This document shows positions 58,523 to 64,000 of a stretch of 64,000 nucleotides of DNA, one piece after another. The notes under the pieces are model-generated. The model searched no databases. It saw only the letters and a program-made list of their open reading frames with translations, and was not told the DNA's origin. This stretch comes from Clostridiales bacterium (GTDB lineage: Bacteria > Bacillota > Clostridia > Oscillospirales > Acutalibacteraceae). The translations under genes and the position numbers were made by a program. The stretch's first letter is position 1, and each line of letters starts with the position of its first letter. The stretch lies in assembly GCA_019422525.1 (NCBI GenBank), contig JAHZDE010000002.1:310001-374000 (forward strand), given 5' to 3'.

Positions 58523-59452
58523 TTATTTGTTTAGTGAGACATATTCTTCTGCAAACTGGGAAGCCACAGCGCCATCTGCGGCGGCGGTAATAATCTGCCG
58601 CAGGGGCTTACCGCGCACATCGCCGATGGCGAACACGCCGGGAAGATTGGTGCGGGTGGTTTCATCAGCGTCTACATAGCCATTTTCCGTGAGGTTTACT
58701 TGGCTGGCAAACAACTGAGAGTTAGGCACATTGCCCACAGCCACAAACAGGCCATCACAATCAATAGTCTGTTCTGATTTTGTCTTTTTATGATAAACCG
58801 TTACACCGGTAAGCTTTTCTTCGTGGAGCAGTGCCGTGATTTCAGAATCCCAGACAAACTCGATGTTTTCCCGGCTCTTCAGCGGTTCCAAATATACCCG
58901 GCTGGCTCTGAGGGTATCACGCCGGTGAACCAGATAAACCTTTTTGCAGACTTTAGAAAGATACAGAGCGTCAGCTGCTGCGGTGTTGCCGCCGCCTACA
59001 ATCACGACGGTTTTGTCTTTATAGAACATGCCGTCACAGGTGGCACAGTAGGAAACCCCTTTGCCTCGAAGCTCCCGTTCTCCGGGAAGGCCCAGCTCCC
59101 GGGGAGAAGCGCCGGTGGAAAGAATGACGGTTTTTGCCAGAAACTCTTCGCCGCTATCCGTGACAATCCGCTTGGGGGAAACCGTCAGCTCCAATTCTAT
59201 CGCTTCGCCGTAATGGGTTTCCGCCCCAAAACGCTGAGCGCTTTCCTGCATTTTCATAGCCAGCTCAAAGCCGTTGACTCCTTCGGGAAATCCAGGGTAA
59301 TTGTCCACCTGGTCAGTGGTAGCCATTTGCCCGCCAGGAGAGAGCTTTTCGATAACGACAGTGGAAAGGCCGGCACGAGCCGTATAGAGAGCAGCAGTAT
59401 AGCCACCGGGACCTCCACCGACAATGACAGTATCATAGAGTTTAGGTTCCAT
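58523..59452 (-). CDS. trxB: Thioredoxin-disulfide reductase
   Basis: A 309-aa FAD enzyme passing electrons from NADPH to thioredoxin. Visible: FAD-binding VIVGGGPGGYTAALYTARAG, the redox pair CATCDGMFYKDK (CATC), the nucleotide-binding GGGNTAAADALYL, and the C-terminal FAIGDVRGKPLRQIITAAADG. The ATG at 59452 follows AAGGAGGAA. It lies downstream of trxA but past an intrinsic terminator. Confidence 0.96.
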   Translation of the reverse strand: MEPKLYDTVIVGGGPGGYTAALYTARAGLSTVVIEKLSPGGQMATTDQVDNYPGFPEGVNGFELAMKMQESAQRFGAETHYGEAIELELTVSPKRIVTDSGEEFLAKTVILSTGASPRELGLPGERELRGKGVSYCATCDGMFYKDKTVVIVGGGNTAAADALYLSKVCKKVYLVHRRDTLRASRVYLEPLKSRENIEFVWDSEITALLHEEKLTGVTVYHKKTKSEQTIDCDGLFVAVGNVPNSQLFASQVNLTENGYVDADETTRTNLPGVFAIGDVRGKPLRQIITAAADGAVASQFAEEYVSLNK

Positions 59453-59468
59453 AGGGGTTCCTCCTTCC

Positions 59469-59503
59469 GAAAAAAACACCGGGCCGGGCAACCGGCCCGG
59501 TGT
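59469..59503 (-). terminator. Strong terminator between trxA and trxB
   Basis: ACACCGGGCCGG (59476-59487) and CCGGCCCGGTGT (59492-59503) form a perfect 12-base GC-rich stem. On the minus strand a run of seven T follows, then at once the trxB ribosome site. Confidence 0.9.
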
Positions 59504-59510
59504 CGGGTCA

Positions 59511-59837
59511 TCACAGGGAAATGTGAGAAGTGAGCCACTTTTCTACAGCAGCCTTGGGTTTTGCACCCAAAGAGGTATCCAACACCTTGCCGTCCTTAAT
59601 GAGAACCAGCATAGGGATGCTCATCACGCCGAACTGGCTGGCCAATGCGCTTTCCTCGTCCACATTGACTTTGGCAACTTTCAGAGAGCCAGGGTTCTCG
59701 TCGGCAATCTGGTCAATCACAGGGGAGAGCATACGGCAGGGGCCACACCAGGGAGCCCAGAAATCCACCAGGACAGGCAGCTTGGAATCGACAACTTCAG
59801 ACTTAAATGTATTTTGAGTAACAGGGGTAGCAGACAT
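59511..59837 (-). CDS. trxA: Thioredoxin
   Basis: A 108-aa thioredoxin with the redox motif WCGPC in VDFWAPWCGPCRMLSPV, the cis-proline region VMSIPMLVLIKDGK, and normal length. It reduces protein disulfides in the cytoplasm, recycled by TrxB. The ATG at 59837 follows AAAGGAG; in-frame codons upstream precede that site. Confidence 0.96.
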   Translation of the reverse strand: MSATPVTQNTFKSEVVDSKLPVLVDFWAPWCGPCRMLSPVIDQIADENPGSLKVAKVNVDEESALASQFGVMSIPMLVLIKDGKVLDTSLGAKPKAAVEKWLTSHISL

Positions 59838-59948
59838 ATTCAAAACTCCTTTCAAACCAATCATGTTTTGTTGGATACTGTTTTGTATCATCGGGAAGTC
59901 TTTTCGCTTTCCGTGTCTATAGAATACCCTGTTTTTGGTTTGATTTCC

Positions 59949-59961
59949 GTGACTGGGTCAC
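59949..59961. promoter_or_regulatory. Crp/Fnr-like palindrome upstream of trxA
   Basis: GTGAC and GTCAC flank TGG between the Crp-family gene and trxA. The half-sites GTGA/TCAC match the core of Crp/Fnr operators, though the spacing is one base shorter than the classical site. The adjacent regulator is a natural candidate. Confidence 0.5.
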
Positions 59962-59973
59962 ATTTATAAAAAA

Positions 59974-60654
59974 TTATTTTCCGTTGGGGCGTTTGCTTCC
60001 CTGTGCCATAGTTTCCAGAGCTTCTGTATCCAGCAAAGTAATCGTTCCCCGGGAAAGCGCCACCAGTTTTTCTGTCTGGAAGTATTTCAGCATCCGGGAC
60101 ACCACTTCCCGAGCCGACGAAAGCTGTCGGGCCAACTGTTCATGGGTCACATGTAAAACCTTGGATTTGGCAAGGTGCATTTCTTCCAGCAGCAGTGCGG
60201 CCAGACGGGAATCCATTCCCCGGCTGAGAATCTGGTCCATGAGCCACATCATTTCGCTGAGCCTCGCCGCCATCATATCACTGGTAAAACGCGCTACCGG
60301 CAGAGAGGTATCCATCAACTTCCGGTAAATAGAAGAAGGAATCACCCATGCCTGAACCTTTTCCCACGCCTCTACCGTAATGGGGAAGGGGATAGAGCTA
60401 ACGGCACAATAGCCGGAAAACATACAAATATCGCCGGGAAAAAGGCGGAAGAGTGTTAATTCCCGTCCTTCTTCAGTAACCGTATAGGACCGTGCCTGCC
60501 CTTGTTTTATCAAAAGCAATCCTGTGCAGTCTTGGGTCCCATCGTGAAGAACGGTCCCCTTCTCATAGGTCCGCGGCACGGCAGTTTCTTCCAGAAGCTG
60601 TTGTTCCTGAGAAGAAAGCTGTTGCCAAAAAGGAAAAAAGTCCGATATCTCCAC
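59974..60654 (-). CDS. Crp/Fnr family transcriptional regulator
   Basis: A 226-aa regulator: an N-terminal cyclic-nucleotide-binding-like beta barrel (GTVLHDGTQDCTGLLLIKQG, FPGDICMFSGYCAV) and a C-terminal winged helix (THEQLARQLSSAREVVSRML). It lacks the N-terminal cysteine cluster of Fnr. Cysteines occur only in the barrel region, so oxygen sensing of the Fnr type is not supported. The start is a GTG at 60654 after AAGGAA. It lies upstream of trxA and trxB on the same strand and diverges from the amidohydrolase gene. Confidence 0.92.
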   Translation of the reverse strand: MEISDFFPFWQQLSSQEQQLLEETAVPRTYEKGTVLHDGTQDCTGLLLIKQGQARSYTVTEEGRELTLFRLFPGDICMFSGYCAVSSIPFPITVEAWEKVQAWVIPSSIYRKLMDTSLPVARFTSDMMAARLSEMMWLMDQILSRGMDSRLAALLLEEMHLAKSKVLHVTHEQLARQLSSAREVVSRMLKYFQTEKLVALSRGTITLLDTEALETMAQGSKRPNGK

Positions 60655-60799
60655 GAAAAATTCCTTCTTTCATCATTGATTCTGGCACATATTATAGCAG
60701 TTTTTTCAAAAGGAAAAAAGCGGAATTTATGAATCGGACCAATTTTTTCATCAAGAAAGTGCATCCTAAAAGAGTATTCTGTGGAAAGGAATGTGCCAA

Positions 60800-62383
60800 A
60801 TGAAGACTTTATATGAAAATGGAAACATACTGACAATGGAAACCTGGGTCCCGGCACAGGCTCTTGTGGAAGAGGGCGGGATGATCCGATTTGTCGGAAA
60901 CCGCCAGGAGGCAGAAAAACTGCTGGACAGCGACAGCCAGCGAATTGATTTACAGGGACACACCCTGATGCCGGCCTTTATCGATTCCCACAGTCATATA
61001 ACGGCCTGTGCTTCTGCATTATGTATGGTACAATTATATGAATGTACCAGCTTTGCAGACATAGTGAAGAGAATCGGTGATTTTATCAGAGAGAAAAAAG
61101 TTTCTGCAGGAGCCTGGGTGTGTGGGGTAGGATACGATCACAATCGTTTATCAGAAAAATCTCATCCCGATAAGAAGGTACTGGATGTTTTCTCGGAAAA
61201 CCCAGTAGCGATTACGCACCAATCCGGTCACATGGGCGTCGTTAATTCTCTGGCGCTGGAAAAACTGCACATGACAGCGGAAACCCCTGACCCGGAAGGC
61301 GGGCATATCGGTCGGGGGCCCGACGGCTCTCCAAGTGGGTATCTGGAAGAAGCAGCTTATACGCTGGTCACCCGCCAAATCCCGCCGCCAAGCCCTAAAG
61401 ATCGAATGAAGGCGATTTCTCAGGCGGAACAGGAGTATTTTCGAAGAGGGGTTACCACCATTCAGGATGGCATGACCAGCACCGCAGATTTTGCTGTTTT
61501 GCGAAAAATGGACGACGAAGGGAAACTGCAGGCTGATGTAATATGCTACCATAGTTTACAGGATGAGCCACACCTGTCAGATGATAATCCGGAGTATGAC
61601 CGGAAGTATGGAAACCATCTAAAAATTGGAGGATACAAGCTGTTTTTGGACGGTTCCCCTCAAGGAAAAACGGCCTGGATTTCCCGTCCTTATGAGGGAG
61701 AAAAAGAATATCGGGGATATCCTTCCTGTACCGATGAAGAAGTTCGTTGTGCAATGGAAAAAGCGCTGCGGGATAATCGACAAATTTTGGTACACTGCAA
61801 TGGAGATGCCGCTGCCCAGCAGATGATTGATTGTTATGAAAAGGCTCTGAGCCATACAGGATGCCCCAATATTCATCCGGTGATGATTCATGCTCAATTG
61901 GTGAGGAAGGACCAACTGCGTGCCATGGGAAAGCTGTCTATTATGGCCTCTTTTTTTACGGCTCATGTATTTCATTGGGGAGACATCCATCTAAAAAATC
62001 TGGGCGAGCGGGCAATGGAAATCAGTCCTATGCGCTCCGCCGCTGATGCCGGAGTATGCTGTACCATGCATCAGGATTCCCCTGTTATTCCTCCGAATAT
62101 GTTGGAGTCTGTGTGGTGCGCGGTGGTACGAAAGACTCGAAACGGTGTTCAGCTGGACCCGAAGGAACGGATTTCCGTATATGAAGCACTGCGTGCAGTT
62201 ACCATTAATGCCGCCCGTCAGTATGGCGAGGAAAGTACAAAAGGTACCCTTTGCCGGGGAAAACGAGCTGATATGATAATTTTGGAGAAGAATCCACTGA
62301 CTGTTTCCCAAGATGAGTTGCGAGACATTCGGATTCTCAAGACCATAAAAGACGGAAAATGCCTGTTTTCTCAGGAGCTATAA
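60800..62383 (+). CDS. Amidohydrolase family protein (YtcJ-like)
   Basis: A 527-aa metal-dependent hydrolase of the amidohydrolase-3 type. It has GHTLMPAFIDSHSHITACAS with the HxH pair, the middle GGYKLFLDGSPQGKTAW, a His in LVHCNGDAAAQQMID, and the late HQDSPVIPPNMLESVW with the catalytic Asp. The end KGTLCRGKRADMIILEKNPL is typical. The substrate is unknown. Of two ATGs, that at 60800 is nine bases from AAAGGA; the one at 60791 abuts it. Confidence 0.92.
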   Translation: MKTLYENGNILTMETWVPAQALVEEGGMIRFVGNRQEAEKLLDSDSQRIDLQGHTLMPAFIDSHSHITACASALCMVQLYECTSFADIVKRIGDFIREKKVSAGAWVCGVGYDHNRLSEKSHPDKKVLDVFSENPVAITHQSGHMGVVNSLALEKLHMTAETPDPEGGHIGRGPDGSPSGYLEEAAYTLVTRQIPPPSPKDRMKAISQAEQEYFRRGVTTIQDGMTSTADFAVLRKMDDEGKLQADVICYHSLQDEPHLSDDNPEYDRKYGNHLKIGGYKLFLDGSPQGKTAWISRPYEGEKEYRGYPSCTDEEVRCAMEKALRDNRQILVHCNGDAAAQQMIDCYEKALSHTGCPNIHPVMIHAQLVRKDQLRAMGKLSIMASFFTAHVFHWGDIHLKNLGERAMEISPMRSAADAGVCCTMHQDSPVIPPNMLESVWCAVVRKTRNGVQLDPKERISVYEALRAVTINAARQYGEESTKGTLCRGKRADMIILEKNPLTVSQDELRDIRILKTIKDGKCLFSQEL

Positions 62384-62401
62384 GAAAGATTGTCGAATTG
62401 G

Positions 62402-62430
62402 TTGACAATATACAGGCTTTTCTTTACAAT
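62402..62430 (+). promoter_or_regulatory. Promoter of the LCP gene
   Basis: TTGACA (62402-62407) and TACAAT (62425-62430) are separated by 17 bases. The leader to the gene is about 150 bases, AT-rich and without a recognised element. Confidence 0.88.
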
Positions 62431-62587
62431 AATATCAACATCGTATGAAGATGGATTCAGTTTATTATAAACTTACCTGTTTATATACTCTGCCATTGGC
62501 AAAAAACTTTCTTGGCAGCCTGTATCAAGATTCGATGACATTGATTATAAAAGAGCTATCAAATGATATAAAAGGAGACAAGCAGGA

Positions 62588-63799
62588 ATGGCCAGAAATA
62601 CCAGACAGCAGCCTGTACAGCGCATCCATACACAACGTCCTGTTTCAAGAAGCAGCAATGTGAAAAAGACGCCCGGACGTCCCCCGGCGAGGCAAGGACG
62701 AAGTGGAAGGAACCGCACCTCCCCCAATTATGACCCATATTATCGTACCGAACCAACCCAGCCGGCAAGAGATCCAGGGCGTTCTACCTATCAGAGCCGC
62801 AGAAGAAAACAGAGAAGAAAAGTCCGACGAAAGCGCACTGGGCGCCGTGCAGTGTTAGTTATGCTGTCGCTGGTAGTTCTCATCGTAGCCTGTGTCGGCG
62901 GATATGGGGTATGGATGCTTTCTCGGATAAATCGGGAAGAAGTGGATACCCAGCAATATGAAGAACAGCCATCTGACGCGCCGGCCTGGACGGTAGCTAA
63001 TGAAGACGGCATTATGAATATCCTGTTAATCGGCGCCGACAGGAACAAAGATGGAAGTAATGGGCGGTCGGATATCATGATGCTCGCGTCTATAGACCAG
63101 AAAAACAAATCTCTCCGCTTGGTTTCCTTTATGCGGGACTTGTATCTGGATATTCCATCAGTAGGGTATGAGCGGTTAAATGCCACTTTTGCATATGGCG
63201 GAGCGGCACTGACCATGCAGACAATCGAAAACTATTTCCGGGTGAATATTGATCACTACATTCAGACTGATTTTCAAAACTTTGAGCTCATTATCGAAAA
63301 GATGGGCGGCGTGGATGTGGAGCTTTCCGAAGCCGAAGCAGCGTATATGAACAAAGAAAAAGGCTGGGATTTAGAGGCCGGCGTACAGCATTTAAACGCA
63401 GAGGAAGCCCTGTATTTTTCCCGGATTCGGGATTTGGACAGTGACTTTGGACGCACAGGCCGTCAACGGCAGATGATTTTGTGTATGCTGGATACCTTTA
63501 AAAAGATGAATCTGATCGATATGGCCGGAGTAGTCGCAGACTATTTGCCATATGTTACCACCGACCTTTCCAACTCAGATTTGATTGGTCTGGCATCTCT
63601 GGTTCCCGATTATTCCAACTATACAGTAGAAACCATGTATGTTCCCTATAAAGGAACCTATGAAAATATTGAAGTGGACCTTCACGGGTCCAAAGGAAAT
63701 CAAGTGTTAAAGCCGGATGTAGAAGCAAACGCAGCACTTTTAAGAAAGTTCCTCTATGGGAATGATTTGGTTTCTACAGAGAGCAAATCCGAGAAATAA
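62588..63799 (+). CDS. LytR-CpsA-Psr (LCP) family cell-wall ligase
   Basis: A 403-aa membrane enzyme that attaches undecaprenyl-linked teichoic acids or polysaccharides to peptidoglycan. An unusually long, basic, disordered cytoplasmic tail of about 90 residues (rich in Arg, Pro, Gln) precedes one transmembrane helix (about 94-117). The LCP domain shows NILLIGADRNKDGSNGRSDI, LVSFMRDLYLDIP, FQNFELIIEKMGGVDVEL, and the Arg-rich YFSRIRDLDSDFGRTGRQ. The ATG follows AAAAGGAGAC. Confidence 0.93.
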   Translation: MARNTRQQPVQRIHTQRPVSRSSNVKKTPGRPPARQGRSGRNRTSPNYDPYYRTEPTQPARDPGRSTYQSRRRKQRRKVRRKRTGRRAVLVMLSLVVLIVACVGGYGVWMLSRINREEVDTQQYEEQPSDAPAWTVANEDGIMNILLIGADRNKDGSNGRSDIMMLASIDQKNKSLRLVSFMRDLYLDIPSVGYERLNATFAYGGAALTMQTIENYFRVNIDHYIQTDFQNFELIIEKMGGVDVELSEAEAAYMNKEKGWDLEAGVQHLNAEEALYFSRIRDLDSDFGRTGRQRQMILCMLDTFKKMNLIDMAGVVADYLPYVTTDLSNSDLIGLASLVPDYSNYTVETMYVPYKGTYENIEVDLHGSKGNQVLKPDVEANAALLRKFLYGNDLVSTESKSEK

Positions 63800-63811
63800 T
63801 CATTTTGATAA

Positions 63812-63866
63812 TAACAAAGCCCCTCTGCTCCAAATTTTCGGAACAGAGGGGCTTTGTTATTTGACT
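63812..63866. terminator. Bidirectional terminator after the LCP gene
   Basis: ACAAAGCCCCTCTG pairs with CAGAGGGGCTTTGT, a 14-base stem with T- and A-rich flanks, between convergent genes. Confidence 0.88.
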
Positions 63867-63869
63867 TTA

Positions 63870-64000
63870 TTATTCGGAAGCAGTGGAAGAGCTTTCGGAA
63901 GAGACCAAATCAGAATCCTTGTAGAACATCTTGGGATCATAGCTGTTAATAGCACTATCATTAAAGGTAATGTCGTCCAGCTTCTTGGCGGCTTCTTCCA
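63870..64000 (-). CDS. C-terminal end of an unidentified protein (partial)
   Basis: The minus-strand frame is open from the right edge to TAA at 63870-63872. The last residues visible include AKKLDDITFNDSAINSY and a Ser/Glu-rich tail (VSSESSSTASE). This tail resembles the ends of secreted or membrane-anchored proteins such as PrsA-like chaperones, but identity cannot be fixed from 43 residues. Confidence 0.6.
   Translation of the reverse strand, partial: EEAAKKLDDITFNDSAINSYDPKMFYKDSDLVSSESSSTASE

Noticed and set aside
1..64000. CRISPR arrays, tRNA or rRNA genes, insertion sequences
   Set aside because: No regularly spaced direct repeats, cloverleaf-like segments with CCA ends, rRNA motifs, transposase genes or terminal inverted repeats were recognised on reading both strands.

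Overview
The window looks like a chromosomal segment of a strictly anaerobic, low-to-mid GC Firmicute, most likely a gut clostridium of the Oscillospirales type. The grounds are a clostridial-order V-type ATPase operon, the [FeFe]-hydrogenase maturase HydG, two T-box controlled aminoacyl-tRNA synthetases, an IleS of the long eukaryote-like type, an L-lactate dehydrogenase, HPr, and several protein families common in clostridia (DUF6062, DUF6512, DUF1292, EFR1, DHHW). The genus is an inference. No rRNA, tRNA, CRISPR array or insertion sequence was recognised.

Layout. 1-5.9 kb: V-type ATPase operon K(tail)-E-C-F-A-B-D with a terminator. 5.9-10.4 kb: two coupled membrane proteins, a DUF815 AAA+ ATPase with a strong promoter, and a helical-type binding lipoprotein fused to a peptidoglycan-binding domain. 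10.4-12.2 kb (minus): HPr, a Nudix hydrolase and a DUF6512 membrane protein. 12.2-15.9 kb: a polar amino-acid ABC importer (binding protein, attenuator, permease, ATPase) and MltG. 15.9-16.56 kb: an AT-rich intergenic region with four exact TTTTCCACA (DnaA-box-like) nonamers. 16.5-20.4 kb: an operon of DUF6062, 8-oxoguanine glycosylase, DUF2500 and a 612-residue TIR-domain protein. 20.5-27.1 kb (minus): T-box/trpS, MBL hydrolase, aminotransferase, a PadR-DUF1700-DUF4097 operon with its own operator, and a Gfo/Idh/MocA oxidoreductase. 27.2-29.9 kb: hydG behind a leader carrying an intrinsic terminator, then an anchored protein of unknown function. 29.9-32.9 kb (minus): phosphohexomutase, a small protein preceded by a structured leader RNA, and an orphan ABC ATPase. 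33-34 kb: dtd and DUF1292. 34-38.4 kb (minus): gpmI, tpiA, pgk and trmL. 38.5-44.5 kb: a MORN-repeat protein, MscS, GNAT, and an MBOAT/DHHW pair for polymer O-acylation.

44.5-55.5 kb is the most unusual part. A phage-type packaging cassette is present in intact reading frames on the minus strand, in the usual order small terminase, large terminase, portal, cysteine protease (Prp family). It is interrupted between the large terminase and the portal by about 6 kb of chromosomal genes: a lipoprotein, a small protein, an ADP-ribosylglycohydrolase, and ileS with its T-box. No capsid, tail, lysis or integrase gene is seen. Upstream, a promoter with a GGACA-N3-TGTCC operator filling its spacer faces this cassette. 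A second operator copy lies 25 bp away, next to three tandem small XRE-type repressor genes read in the other direction. This arrangement resembles a phage immunity switch.

55.6-64 kb: a metallophosphoesterase, an EFR1 flavodoxin/ferredoxin fusion, L-lactate dehydrogenase, trxB, trxA, a Crp/Fnr-type regulator, an amidohydrolase, an LCP-family cell-wall ligase and the C-terminal end of a minus-strand protein.

Most transcription units could be delimited from near-consensus -35/-10 boxes with 17-bp spacing and from hairpins followed by T-runs. The best candidates for something undescribed are the split packaging cassette with its repressor trio, the three-part TIR protein, the DnaA-box cluster away from dnaA, and the two leader RNAs upstream of hydG and of the 85-residue gene.
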